Shown piece by piece: positions 14,301-27,400 of a stretch of 64,000 nucleotides of DNA. Within the stretch, counting starts at the first letter, position 1. Each line of letters opens with the position of its first letter. The stretch is taken from the NCBI GenBank assembly GCA_964020085.1, contig OZ026603.1:30051242-30115241 (forward strand). Reading direction: 5' to 3'. The position numbers and the translations under genes are program-made. The notes below the pieces were generated by a model. It worked only from the letters and a program-made list of their open reading frames with translations, did not search any database and had not been told where the DNA came from. The stretch comes from Micromussa lordhowensis (lineage: Eukaryota; Cnidaria; Anthozoa; Scleractinia; Lobophylliidae).

Positions 14301-17300
14301 GCGTGTTTTGTGGTAATTGGGGACGCTATAAATAGATAAACAAATATTTCAAATAGAACATAAACTGTTGAGAATCCCAACTGGTGGGAGGCTGACCAGT
14401 TGGCTATTTACACAATGCAGTCGAGGAGTTGAACTCGGGACTACCAAGAACAAATCCAGATAGTGGTAGGGTGAAGGATTTGAACCAGAGACCTCCAGAT
14501 TTCAAATCCGGTGCCCTAAACCACTCGGCCACGCCACCTCCACATAATGATTATAACTGATAGAGCTTGCACTGGTCCTACCTAATTCCTATCGAGACAT
14601 CATGGTAAAAACCTCTATTTACACATGGTCGTGTGTAAATAACATGACATGCGCAGCATGCAAGTTCCATTTGCTAAAGTTTCAGAAATGTGAACATCAT
14701 TCTGAACAATCCAAACCCTACTTTGAGCCTTTGACTTTTGTCAAGCTAAGATGTAACTTGAGTATTTTGACTCACTGTGGCTACATTTGAATTGAGTATT
14801 TTGACTTTGTTTGCCTAATTTTTTTTCATTTTCACTGCCAATTTTAGGAACCAGATGAAACGTTTTTGTTCAACTGTTGCTCAACTGATCGTGGTGTGTT
14901 TTTAACCAGACAATAAGATCCTTTGTTTTCCTTCACTGTGAACTGTGAGAACTTTGTACTCAACCACAAATAAAACATGTTTTAGTGCCCAAGTTGTTGT
15001 TGCTATGTTATAGAAGAATTGGTAAATGCTTTTAGCTGTGCATATATATTGAGTTATGGATGCACTTGGGAAGTTTGGAGAGCACTCAAGAAGCTAAAGT
15101 TGCTCTCGGTTGCACCTCTAGCAACTCTTACACTTCTCTTGTGCTCTCCAAACTTCCAGAGTGCATCTATAACTTGATATACACATGCTAAGCATGAACC
15201 AATTCTTTAATTATCCACCAAAGTGGAGGTGAATATCCACAATTGCCAATGACACTGAGGTTAATAATTGTTTTAGTTAACTATATTAAATACACAAGTT
15301 GAATAATACGCCAATAAAATTTGCTCCTCAGCCACCGAAAAGAGAAACAGGAAGCCATTTTGTTTTTCTCTGTTTGTTCACAGGCGAACAGTACTTGCTA
15401 TTCACCTATGAGCTGGCCAATCAGAAAGCGTGGAAAGCACTATTCACTTGTATGGTATATACTAATGAATGCTAATCTTTACCCCTATAATAATTTGAAA
15501 CCTCATTATAGTGAACATATTTTGCCAGTCTCTATAATGGCCTTTAGTTATATCAAGGTTTCACTGTACAACATATCTAGTATGTATTATGTACTATATT
15601 AGATAAACGTCTTCTTTCCAGTTGCTTAAATTGGAAAATATACTGCGATGATCATTCTTCACTTTCATAAACGTAGACTGACTGCCTCCAAAAATCGCCA
15701 TCTACATATGATCTTGGCCGCCAACTCTACTGGGTTATTTGTCTGATCGTTTAACAAGATGGCAAAATTAGCTGCCTGCTCCAACAGTGATTTAAAGACT
15801 TTGCGACAACCTTGGCAGGGCCATATGGTTGACAAAATGATCGATGAACCCATTAGCCAAGTATCTTCATTTTAAAATTGTATTTCAGAAATCAAGTTTC
15901 ATAGGAATTATTTCATGTCAGTAACTCTTAATCGATATAAACACTAACAACATTTTACATGACGTTTGTAACTGTCTCCTTACGCACCTATAGAAACAAA
16001 TTTAATGTGTGTTAATATTTTAAGTTTTCTGTATAACTTTTGCTTAAAAAGCTATAAGATACTTTTGGTAATTATGTATTTACAGATCCATTCACAATTG
16101 CCTACCATGTTTAAACACATTTACACCATCCGGATCTAGCTTTGCAATGCAATTTAGTGGGACTAAAATGTGTATCTAGGAAACCATTAACACCATAAAG
16201 AAAAGCATTTGAAATTCAGATCAAAGTTAAATTGTTTTATGAATAAAAAGTTGCCCCTAGAAAAATATACTCTCAGACAAAATCTACACATTGCCGAGAG
16301 TTCAACTTCAATATAATGAGTTACTGGTGAAGAAAGTAAAAATCTACAGCTTTTTTGCATACATCTTTAGATAAGCAGCTTATGGTGTTCTAGGCAGACT
16401 TATTGTTGCATCAGAGAGCATAATACCTGTGAATATTTCACATGCTGCATGTGTGCTTCTCCTTACAATGAAAATATGTTGAGACTCAGTTCACTGATTT
16501 TGTCACAGTTCATAATATTTGTTTTTTCTACAAATAACTGATTCAGAAACCAAATGCCAAGTTCTCACATTCTGCCTGGTGTTTGCAAAAAAAACAAAAA
16601 CAAGCATTCTTATCTGGAATAAAATACAAATCGATTGCAGAGATGCCAACCTAAACAAATCAAAGTCCAGGAGATTGCCAAATTTACCGTTTTTTGGCCC
16701 TAAAAGAAAAGTTGTTCAAAGTAGAGATGAGCCAATCAAATCTCAAAAATGCATCAAATATCCAAAATTTTCCCACCAAATGCCACAAATCGGCCAAAGT
16801 ATGGTTGAAAAAATGTACTGTCTGCGCTTTTATTTGGAATTGTCCGGGAGATTTGGTGACCCGTAAGGGAGAGCAGGAGTTTTGGTCGGTATCTGGGAGA
16901 CTCCCGGATAATCCGGGAGAGTTGGCAGATGCGATTGCATTCTATATTTTACTTATGTAAAATTACAGCTTGGTTTGGTTAGGGTCGTATGGCAACCTAC
17001 CCAGGTATTCACAGTATATGCCAAAATTTTAGAACAGAAAGGATTAAAATGTTTCATTTTATATAAAAGTGTTGATGCAATGGCTAGGCAGATATATTGC
17101 CCACAACTGCAGGCTATATTTGGGATATTCCAAAGTTTAACTGCTTTTAAAAACTTCTTCCAATTAGAAACGTATACCCCTTGTGGCTAGGTTTGTGAAA
17201 AGAAAAAACAAATAATCGTTGTCTGACACAATACTGTGAATTAAAAGGGAATTGCTTTTTACATAATTCACCCAAATGTTAATAATGAAAATACTGAAGA

Positions 17301-17785
17301 AGGCAGGTGTAAAAAGCTCCTTGATACTCAATTCGGATAAAAAAATAAAAAGGGACTTTAAAAAAATGGAGCGAATTCGTTTTCACAATCATCGATGCAG
17401 AATGAAAAGTTGTTACTAAGGAGCGAGTCGGCTTCGATTTCAGCAATGTACAATACATATAAGCTTGTGTAAAAGATTGACATGCCTTCCATATTGCCTC
17501 ACTAAAGAGCGATCATACCTCCGAATTATGCTGTGATTGGCCTCACAATGCGAATAAAACTTCAAAGTAACTCAACGCTTCAACAAACTTGCCATAGCAA
17601 ATTTTTTGTCTTTCAGAGCAATTTTAAACAAATAATCTTCGTGCTAATATAGACTTCAGCACAGTGGTACTTATGAGGAAGCCACACACAAAACACAAAC
17701 AAAACTGGTGTATTTTCTGTACCTTTGGAGCCCGCTTTTTCTTGGGTTTTGGCACATCATCGCCAGCAATTCTTAAGAACTGCAT
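11349..17785 (-). CDS. TMEM272-like four-helix membrane protein, gene A (complete, 236 aa)
   Basis: Exons on the minus strand: 17723-17785 (start codon), 13367-13535, 12474-12533, 11349-11767. Together 711 bases, every junction in phase with GT/AG borders. The protein has a Lys-rich start (PKPKKKRAPK), then an acidic stretch with the PPxY motif GPPPSYDSLFGQIKEAK. Four hydrophobic segments follow: TIGCTIALSLLMALPIAMVIM, IPIYLIVGGSFGMLK, LFLFTWFIAGNIWVY and LYLFAFWVITASYILM. It ends Cys-rich and near FFVTAKD. The order and the PPSY-SLFG wording are those of TMEM272-like proteins, whose function is unknown; PPxY motifs bind WW domains such as those of Nedd4 ligases. Gene B (21426-31985) is a paralogue with the same intron positions in the shared part. 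Confidence 0.85.
11864..12077. mobile_element. hAT-like MITE of the CAGGGCTC family, copy in intron 3 of gene A
   Basis: Starts CAGGACTCAAA and ends TTTTTTTGAGCCCTG. The interior (cttgccctgggcaagtcttagtttg, split by small changes) also occurs at 21011-21226, 23188-23752 and 28446-28675. It is about 214 bp and non-coding. The target duplication is no longer recognisable here, suggesting an old insertion. Confidence 0.7.
12886..12966 (+). repeat. Degenerate tRNA-like sequence (SINE head candidate)
   Basis: A-box-like gaagctcagtcggtagcgc and B-box-like gggttcagatccca at tRNA spacing. The arms do not pair well and no acceptor stem closes, so it is treated as a decayed tRNA-derived repeat. Confidence 0.35.
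14041..14183. repeat. Palindromic MITE
   Basis: tggtaattgaactgagtgga at the left end is mirrored by tccactcagttcaattacca at the right end, and the inner arms (ggtctgaaatcatac / gtatgatttcagacc) also pair around a loop near 14110. It is directly followed by a trinucleotide tract. Confidence 0.8.
14185..14275. repeat. AAT/ACT-type trinucleotide microsatellite
   Basis: Runs of ATA, AAT and ACT triplets (ataataataataacaataat, actactactactactaat) without other content. Confidence 0.85.
14469..14541 (-). repeat. tRNA-Ser-like sequence, probably a pseudogene or SINE head
   Basis: On the minus strand it reads ggtggcgtggccgagtggtt (A box with serine-type D arm), an anticodon stem CCGGA/TCTGG around a loop TTTGAAA (anticodon TGA), and a B-box-like ggttcaaatcc. 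It lacks the long variable arm of real serine tRNAs and its acceptor arms pair poorly, so a functional tRNA is unlikely. Confidence 0.4.
15013..15210. repeat. Palindromic MITE
   Basis: Left arm (agaattggtaaatgc, gagttatggatgcact, gtttggagagcac) is mirrored by the right arm (gtgctctccaaac, agtgcatctataact, gcatgaaccaattct). The loop lies near 15110. No coding content. Confidence 0.75.
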
Positions 17786-17799
17786 AATCTTCGATGGAT

Positions 17800-20700
17800 G
17801 AATGTTCTCCCGCCCGCGCGCTCTGGCGATTTCACAAAAATAAAGCTTCGCCTAAACTGATAGACTTCGTTCGTTACCCCACCTTGTTCAAATGAATGAT
17901 TTGATTGAACAGTGGAAAAAATTATGCAAATCTTAGTTCTAAAAGTCACATAAAAAAGCGCAATTTAACGAGTCCGGAATTGTACATAACAAACAAAGGA
18001 TCAAGCCATTTAGAGCACCGCGCATTAATGTAAACGCGCGGGACGCGAGTTCACAATATTCATAGCTGTTCGTTTCTGCGTTAACATATTGAACCAACCA
18101 TTGAAGTATAACATAAACAACTTACCATTATAATACTGAGTCAAATAATAGCCAGCCGGTTGTAGATGCACGGCAGATAGTCGCTGATCGATATCACCGA
18201 ATTATCGGCTCAAACGAAATTACAAAGCCACTCGAACAGGACTCACGGCAGCAACCTTTTCATTTTCTGCTATAAAAGTGACAGCACTCACAAATGTTTG
18301 AGCATCGCCACAAAACTGGCGTCCAAAGCATTTAGCGGTTTACTCACGGGCACTTAAAACGGTCTTCTAAAGGCTGGTTGCCTGATCTTTTCACAGCCAT
18401 TAACGGCATAAAATTAAACAACGAAACGGGCTGACCAATAGCGTGTCGGTTCCTTTCAGTTCAGTCAAAGGCCAATGAATATATTAATGTGCAAGGTGCA
18501 ACCACCTGAAAAGAACTGAAAAAGTTGATTAAAACGTCTCTAAATTGCCCAAGTTTTCAATTAAGTCTTAAAACTCCTGTTCAATAAAGCTAGGGATGAA
18601 AAAAAGCCAGTCAAAACTCTATTTGTTATCTCACCTCTGATTATTTCGCTTACAAAGTGGCTGAAAGTAGCAAAGTGGACGATATTTTTTCAATCATCAT
18701 TGCATTTTCTCTGCAAAGTGATGGAGCTTTGAGAATGGGATGGAGTCATAAGCAACGAGTAGTCAAAGGCTTAGCGGCCGTCCTCAAGCTAGTGTATTCT
18801 CTCCTTCGCAGAAATTGAAAGAGAGCGGTGGAGGAGTGCGGCTGAGGACACCTGGAAACTGGAAACAGAGGGTGCTTCCGGTTGAAAATAGAACGATTAT
18901 GGTTGTTTACCATTTACCCAAAAAATCCAGAAATTTCGGATGGAATGTAAATGGAATGATTAATTTTACTCCTCGTCTCCCCGAACGGAAATTTTTGGGA
19001 TTTCAAAATTCCCAAAACGGAATGCTCGAGCTCCATTTGCTAGTTTTTACCAGTTGGCATAATGGACAGACATTGTGGGTGAAGGCCCGGCTGGGGAGAG
19101 GGGGTGGAGGGGGGGGGAACTCCCATATAAAACCACAGGGGTACTCGTCGGAATTTTGAGAAAAACTCATAAGTGGTACCAAGATCCTGTTCTACTTTTT
19201 TCGGCTCAATACCCTAAAAGGTACCGCAAAGTTATGTATGAGGGTGAACAGCCTAATACCAAAACCGCGTTTTTTAACCAATAAAAGGTCCGAAAAGCAT
19301 CCCCCGCCCCTGTCCTTTGTGAAAGGTAAAGTAGGTAGCCGTCATAAAATTTCTGCCTGGGGACCTACCTGGAAAGCACAAGACTACGTTGTATGCTTCT
19401 GCTTACACCCATCAGTTTGCAGACCCTCGTCCTTGAAGCCGAGCCCTGAAATGCTGGAAGTTTGGAAGTATCCCTTCCCTGCTCTCTTCTTACTTGAGTT
19501 TACCACTTCCTCACCATTAACATCCCCGATGATTTCCGAAGAACTTCCAAGTGATTCCGAACTCTTTCGAGACTTATCACAATCCGATCAATGACCTAAC
19601 GATTGTTTCAAACAACTCGAGAGGAGCTCCGAGTAATCTTCATTAAAAACGTTCTCTTCAGTTTAATATTCGTCAACTTGACTTTCAGTTGTCTTCTCTG
19701 TCAGCTTACTCCCAAGGTAGATTATTATGGAGCAAGGGGGCTGAAATTGAGACTTGTCATTATTGGTCCATTTTGGAGCGAGATGGTCCTCTCCCTAGCC
19801 TGACTGACATTTCAGGCTATCCGGCTCTCTCATGAACACCTATTGTGATTTGTTTTCAGAAAACCGCTCACTATGGGGTCAGGTTGTCTACATAAAACAC
19901 GAGTCACGCGAATGTCAGCCTGCAGGAGCAATCGGATTTTTCAGCCCCCACTTTTTCAGCAACACCCAAGCCCCAGCTTGATTAGCTCTATGCAGAATAA
20001 CCCGTTTAATATTCTCACCCTTTCTTCTGCTTGAAACCCTGGCACAAAGGCAGTACACATCAAAAAAACCTTTAGTCCGATGCTAAATGTAGTTTTTATT
20101 ACCTTAATGCAAATATGCAGCCCTTTGTTCTGTGATCTGACAGACTAAGTTTGATTTTACCCTGTCACATCAGAGATGAAGTAAGGCAATTTTTTTCTCT
20201 AGCTGGCATAGAAGAAATCCTTCATCTTTAATAAGTACAGAGCCTAACTACGTCTTATTTTCACATAACATTTAAATCATTATTGAACTCCACTCACTCG
20301 AGAAGAAATGTCAGATGCTTGCATGTAAAACTCAGCCATTGTCTAGTGACTCTGCCCAAGAAATTAATCTCATTTCGCCTCAAAAACAGATACAAGATGG
20401 CACTTATTTTAATTATTTTATTCTATTTTCAGGTTGAGAAAAACACGTCATGATTGTAGGAAAGTTCAGATAAATAAAAGCAGCTCCAAGTGGAAGAAAC
20501 TACCGAGTCTTACAAATAATAGGGAATAGAGTCTTGCAAATAATAGGGGAAATAGTAAGAGCTAAAAACAGGGTTTCTATATTGCATCCAAACCGAGCTT
20601 CAGCAGATAGCAACGTGTGCAACACTGCTAAAACTGTATCCATCTGCACGCATTGCGTGCCTAGCCTGAAACATGAGCAGCCTGGAGAAAGCCAGATTTA

Positions 20701-20910
20701 TGCTTTCATTACAAAGAGAACTAGGTTGCTGGCAGTGAAAGGCTGAGTGGAAGAGAGGGTTGGAAGATTGGGAATTAATTAGAATAAGATTAACTACATT
20801 TTAGAATTAATTAATTGCATGTATTATAGCAGTTGTAACTGTAACTCACACCACATGACAAGTGTCAAGCTGTGAATCCTATGAGCTTCCTGGCCAAAAA
20901 AGCAGTTGAT
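17800..20910. other. Upstream region of gene A and dispersed repeats, no gene seen
   Basis: 17800-18100 is less AT-rich and may hold the promoter of the TMEM272-like gene that starts at 17785, but I cannot point to a specific site. Around 19080-19300 lies G-rich sequence followed by aactcccatat, which resembles material at 13170-13210 and 33140-33200, so it is a dispersed repeat. Open frames on the plus strand here show no conserved domain. Confidence 0.45.
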
Positions 20911-20916
20911 CATCTA

Positions 20917-21008
20917 TTATCATTATCAGTATCAGTATCAGTATCAGTATCATTATCAGTATCAGTATCAGTGTCAGTATCATTATCATTAGCATTATCA
21001 TTATTTTG
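20917..21008. repeat. Hexanucleotide/trinucleotide microsatellite
   Basis: Repeats of tatcag and tatcat (cagtatcagtatcagtatc). Read on the minus strand they give a spurious Asp/Thr/Asn-rich peptide. Confidence 0.85.
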
Positions 21009-21010
21009 GT

Positions 21011-21226
21011 CAGGGCCTGAAAAAAGCTTGAATTCCAGTTTGTCCTTCTGACAAGCAGCTCTCAACTTAAGCTTGCCATGGGCAAGTCTTAGTTTACCTT
21101 TTTGATTTAGTTGGCAGAAGACTTGGCTGGGCCCTTGGCCATTGGGCACGTGAGAATAAAGAGTTACTTGCCAGCCAGAAAATTTGCTTGTTCCGGACAA
21201 CCTGACAACACTTTTTTCGAGCCCTG
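21011..21226. mobile_element. hAT-like MITE of the CAGGGCTC family
   Basis: Begins CAGGGCCTGAAAAAAGC and ends CTTTTTTCGAGCCCTG, 216 bp. Its interior matches the copy at 11864-12077 (gggcaagtcttagttt; ttggcagaagacttg). Non-coding. Confidence 0.75.
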
Positions 21227-21425
21227 TAATGGAGCCCCACAAAGTAGTTATAATTATAGCTGTCCAACTTTAACCGGAATGAATTAAGCTTCTTACTGAT
21301 GTGCACTTTAGTGGTTGGCTAGTCAATGCATACATTGATTTAGAACAGCACACATGACATCTGTGGAAGTTATAGTACAGCTGTAGTCAGGTTCATGCTT
21401 ATCTCTCGTTTTACACCCAACTAAA

Positions 21426-24400
21426 TCAATCATTGCCAAAAGCTGCCGCACAGATACCAATACAACACACACAACAACACAGAACGCCAGCCAAAATATA
21501 GGTGGAAGTTGTTATCCAAAATGCAAACAGGTACAGAGTTTCATGACAGTATCTGGAATCATTAACATCATGAGAGATATGCTTATAATTTTGATAGATC
21601 CAGACATTGCCGCATATAAACCAGGCAAACAGGAAACAGTCCAGAATGGACACGAAAGGCCTTTTTTTCCTTTGTCCCTCTTCATCCTGGTTGTCACTTT
21701 GCTTGGCCCTCTGACCCAATGAAATAAGGTTTCTGAACACTCCAACAGCTCCAGCGACTATAAGGTAGATAGGTATCTTGGGTTCGACAGGACATTGGTC
21801 CTTGTATTTAGCACCTACAAAGAAAATGACATTCATGAAATTCTGTTTTATTTCTAGGGAATTAGGGCGCCTGGTAGCCTATCAGCACTAGCAATTAAAG
21901 AAGCAATATCATAGGGATTTTGCAACGTCCTTAGTGAAAATGGTACATAAATTATATATGTCAAGTAGCTTTGCAGATACACAAAATGAGTCAAAATACA
22001 CGACTTCTTCCACATCACTATTTTCTTTTTACAAACAGTCTCCAGCTACAATTTACTGTCAACACACAGTACATACAACAAAAAATGCAGGTTCAAAATA
22101 ATGATAATGTCAAGGGGCAGTGTGCCAAATTAGCCTATCAGCACTAGCAATTAAAGAAGCAATATCACAAGCATTTGGCAACCTCTCTTGTTGAAATCAT
22201 GCTTAAATTATGTAAGAGTAACTTACCAGATACACAAAATGAGTCTACAAGTTTCTATCCAAAATATGTACCTGCTTCCCAATAAGCAAAGGTTTTGTGA
22301 CACGCAAGCAAGTAAAAATTAGCCATAAAAGCAAATGATGTTTCAGAGTTGTCCTGACACCATTTTCAAGTTCAAAAAGAAAATAAATTTTAATTAACTG
22401 TCAGAAAAAAAAAACATTTGTATGTATTTGCCTGCTTTATTTTGATCTTTTCACCTTGTTTCTATGCTTTTTTAAACAGAGGAACATTTGACTGCAGACT
22501 CAACTGTAAGCCTCTCTATGGCTATCCCTAGACTCTGTGTTAGTCACATTTTTTTTGCAAATCTTTGATTTCTTTAAGCAGATCTTCGTTTTATAGATTG
22601 AAATCATTGTGCGACAGTGTTGTCAGTGAAATTTCAGAGCCAAAAGGTTATTTCACCGCTCCAATAACTGTATAAAATCAAAATAAATGACTGCTTTTAA
22701 AACAATAACAAGGGAAATTAAAGATTGTTTGGATTTGTTGCCGACTTTGTTCTGTTTGGTCAGTGGTTGACTTTTTTTTACCTCATTTAGTTTCTTTTCG
22801 TGTTTTCTTTTATATGACTCCACAAGCCTTAAGTTGGAACAACTAACTACCCTGCTTAAATAAGGACTAATATGGGAATCTTTTTAATAGTACACCATGT
22901 GTGTTTCCTTGCAATTCTTTCTCTGTGTGGGTACAAATTTCAGTCGCTTCATTTTCGAGATATAAACCATGCTAACTTTCCAAGGAGGTCTCTGCTTACA
23001 GTTGGACATTTCGTTGTTCTTGGGTTTCTGATTCTACAACCCCTACAACTACACAGGCGGTTGGAGATTTCTTGTTTATAGTGTTAAGAATGTTTGATAC
23101 ATCACGAGTATTTTGAACACTTTTGCAATATGCTGCCTTGTAATGGCTTCCCACGGTTTCTTTAACAATTGGTAGATAGAAGAGATACAGGGCTCAAAAA
23201 GAGTGCCGTCCATTCATTAGGAACAAGGAGATTTTCCTGCCGAGCAAGTAACTTTTCATTCTCACTTGTCCAATGGACAAGGGCCCAGGCAAGTTGTCTG
23301 TCAACTTAATCAAAAAAAAAGTCAACTAAGGCTTGCCCAGGGTTGTCACTGCAATTTAGAGCAGCTGTCTGATTGCAATAAAGTAGGCGGTTAGACAAGA
23401 TCACTGATCTCATCAAAGCCAGAGTCAGAAAAATAAAGCATCATCAACATCGTCGATGTCACAATCACTATCGTAATCAGAGTCTGCTGCTTCTTGGCAC
23501 ATACACCTGTAGCATCATCAGTTAGGTTCAGGGTAGCACTAGCAGTTTGCTAGCAGGAGAACATGATTTTAGGCAAAGTGCATTTCTTTTGAGCCGGTGC
23601 CCGGGAAGCGCTGGCTGGTGCAATGTGGTTTGATAGCCGGTGGATTTCCGCCGGCTACTGGCTTCTATTGACAACCCTGCTTCCTGGGGCAAACAAAATC
23701 TGAGATCTGCTTGTCCGAAGGGCAAGCTAGAATTCAATTTTTTGGAGCCCTGGAGATAATTATTTTTCTGTTTAAACACATTTTATTTTTTACTTGATAT
23801 CGTAACATTTTTCAATATTCCATTCTTATTTAAATCTTCAATTCAATCTTGAGGTCTTTGATTTTTTGGCGGTAATCATCGCGTCTTCAACTTCCTCGAA
23901 AATACCCATAGAGGGGCTCGACTGTAATAACAGCTATTGAAAAACTACAAACTGAACCATTCGAAACAATAAAATAACTCACTGAATAACTAAATGAAAA
24001 TCAAAAATAAGCAAATGACCAATGCCTGAACAATGTTAATTTTGTGTATTTTACTCACCTATAACTATCATAGCAATAGGAATTGCCATAACCAGGCCAA
24101 TGAGAATAGTACAGCCAACTATAAACCAAGAGTACAATAGAATTATTGTTGTAGAGCAATAGACCCTTTTCATAAATGGCTGCCGATTTAAAATTATTTT
24201 GTATGCATTTAAATTAGCCTTACTAACCTCGTCTCAGTGTAAAAATTCTTTTGAATTACTGACTTCAAAATGAGGTTAGTAAGGCTAATTTTAAGGTGAT
24301 TCCCGGGTAAAAGAACCCGCCATAGATTTCCAATGAAACTTGGTATGGTGTCATTACAGTACAACGAGATGTTAAAAGAAGAAATGGCTTCAAATACCCT

Positions 24401-27400
24401 GCATTATTAACTGATATTTTTATCCTTTAAAGGAAACATAATTTGGACTTGCTCTAATGGGCCCGTTACGTCTCTATCTGTAGCATTTATTTCATTTGCC
24501 AAAAAAGTAGCCATAGATTTCTGCCAAATTTTTTCTCAGTTATTGCGGATATTGTTCTCATTGAATTTATATAATAAAAAGTGGGGGTCACCGTGCTCGT
24601 TTAAGAGGAAATTAGCTTTTATCTCGCCATCGAGCTTAGTTTGAAGGAAATCTCTTATGTTTTGTACACGCGCGCGCTCATGTGTGTGCGCTGATGACGC
24701 AAAATTTGTGCGCAGTAGGAATGCGCAATGCAAAACTCGGGAATCACCTTAATATTGTCAAAAGAATTTACAATTGGCTGCCATTTATGAACGTGGTCTA
24801 TGATGAGTTACACAGCGCTGGAAGCAAAGTTGACATTGGGATAGCTTGAATTATAGAATTAACTCTAAAAATAACTAGGACTCTCCTTCTGGGCAAGAGA
24901 AAGAAAACTTCTTTTGACCTGGGAGGGAATTGAATCTGAATAAAATAATTGAGCCACTACGTGTGCTACGTGGGAGAATTCTTGAAAGTTATGCAAACCC
25001 TCGACTACATCTCGGGTTTGCATAACTGTCTCGAATTCACCCAACCCTCCACGCGCTTAGAGGAGGCTATATAAACATGGAAAAGTGCTCTATTGCTTAA
25101 ATTGTAATAATCTAATGGCTGATCTAAGAGGCCAGAGGGTAAAAACTTGTGAGCAACTTGTGGGTTTCAGGTGAAAATGTGTGGTAAGGAAGGTATAAAA
25201 GGTGCTGTAAAGCAATGTTGACACACTAGGCACTGGTATCAGACAGGCTAAAAATTAAGAGTACCTTTGATTTCATGTGCAGGCAATTCGCATTGCTGGC
25301 AAAATAACCCAGGAATTTTCTTCTGAATATTAGCCTGAGAAAGGAATTTAGGATCCAAATTGTTGATACTCAGAAGGACTTGAAATTACTGCACTTACTA
25401 GTTCCAGCAAGAAGCAATATCAGTTTTTTAAAAAAATCCCAGGTTGAGCTGGAGGTTTGCCGGGCACCTTGGATTTCACCAAACAAAGACTGATATGAAG
25501 GAGGAGGCCCTAAAAAATAGGAAGAAACCAAAATAAGCCACAAACACTTGTGTATGTCTTGTGTATATAATATAATGTATGGATTTAACCAAGCCTAAAA
25601 GTAGAGCTCTTGGGCCGGGTTGTCCACTGAGCCCAATCGCCCAGGATAAGCGAGAATTTTAATTTGAGGTTTTTTTTTTCAGCTTTGCAGTAAGGTTTTC
25701 TGTTTACGTTGTTTAGTCTTCTGGGTTAATTCAATAATCTCAAACAACACAAGACGTAAACAATGAAAAACATTTTTAAACAAGAAAAATTTATACTTTG
25801 GTTAACTTTTAACCCTAGGAGTTAGGGTTAACCGGCTTCCGAACAACCCGGCCTTAATTACTACAAGTGTTCAAACCTGACAGGAGCCCGCTAGCCAATT
25901 GAAAAATCAAAGTGGCTGTGAGCCACTGAGCTCGGATAATGATTTGTGAAAGGATGACAATGGATTTTTTATATTTATTAAATAGCATGCGTCCATTTTA
26001 TGTCCAAGTGTAGTCGTTCAAATCACATCGAAGTTGTACTGTCGGTCTCCCACTACTCCACCTCCATTGAGTGACAAATGTCAAACATGCCATTGTCAAA
26101 CATCCAAACAGATCCACAAATGAGAAACATTAGCAGAAAGACAATAATTCAACTCCGCTTGAACAAGCCCGGCAATGACTTCTTTGAAGAATAAGCTGGA
26201 ACCAGCCATCAACTTGTAGAACTTTCATACGACTCTTTTTATGTGAACCTGTTGTTCTAGAAACCCAGGGTTTTTGTTGAAAGCAATATAGTGAATATGT
26301 TTCACTTAAAGTAAAACAAATGCTGATGTGGCATAGTGGAGTAAATGGTTGCCTGCTAAGCAAGCTGTTGTGAGTTTTTTAAGTTTTACTTTTTTTTCTT
26401 ATTAACCTATTGACCCCGGCGCTTTTTGTCAAGAACGTGTTTTTTGGACATTTTGGTGTTTTTCAGGCTGGAGATTGGCCAAATTAACTTCCATCTAATC
26501 AAAAACGCATTTACAGCATGACAGCTTGTTCTTCTTGCCCCCAGCATCGCGATTTGCAACATTTTGGCTCAGGCATGTGCAGAAATCAAAATTTTGAGAG
26601 AGAAAGTGACCTACATCTTTAGGCTTTTCGATTTTTTAAAATTTTTTTCCCCCTTCCTTTTTCTACTTTACTTTTCTTTTGGCTGCAGTGATTGACCTTC
26701 TACTGGGCTTGCTTGTGGTTAAAAAAACTTTCAAGAAAGCGTCATCGAGACGGGCAATTTTTACCCTGGAGTAGCCACGTGTAGTGGCAGGAAGTTTTGC
26801 ACTGAGTTTTTCACTCAACTTCTTGAGCATTTTTGTGCATATCTCAGGAGCCATTAGGCTGATCACGCTGATCTGGCTATCATTGCAAAGATCTTTTCCT
26901 CCGGCAGAAGTTGAGTATAGATAATGCCAAGTTTGGTCAAAACTGATGACGTCAGAAGTGGAAGAAAGGCCAAGGCTCGTCAGGGCCAGGTACAGCCGGC
27001 ACGGGGGTCAATGGGTTAATGGGTATAAAAAAGGTTTACCAAAACACAGAGTTTGCCTTTCCCTGGAAAAAAATTACCATTTGCTTTCTGATGAAGAATC
27101 ATCTGAAGCACATCGATCAATCTTGTACTCAAGTATGTTAGCCTTACTCCAGCCCTAAGTAAACACAAGTGACAGGATTGCGAAGGAAAAGCGATGAAGA
27201 CTTTCTCTTACAATCAAATTGAGGATGATGAACCTTGAAGACTTTCCCTTATAATGCTACATATTAAAGCTTATAAATGTGACTTGTGTCCTGGTGTTAC
27301 GTTCAGGTCAATCATACAGGGCCCTACTTCCACTGAACAGCATTGAATTGGTTTAATTGCTGGCAAGAACTTCAAGCTAAAAAACATATGCTGTCAACCA

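Noticed and set aside
18815..19594. Overlapping plus-strand frames of 69-118 codons
   Set aside because: Lie in a dispersed G-rich repeat also seen near 13170 and 33140; no splice context or domain.
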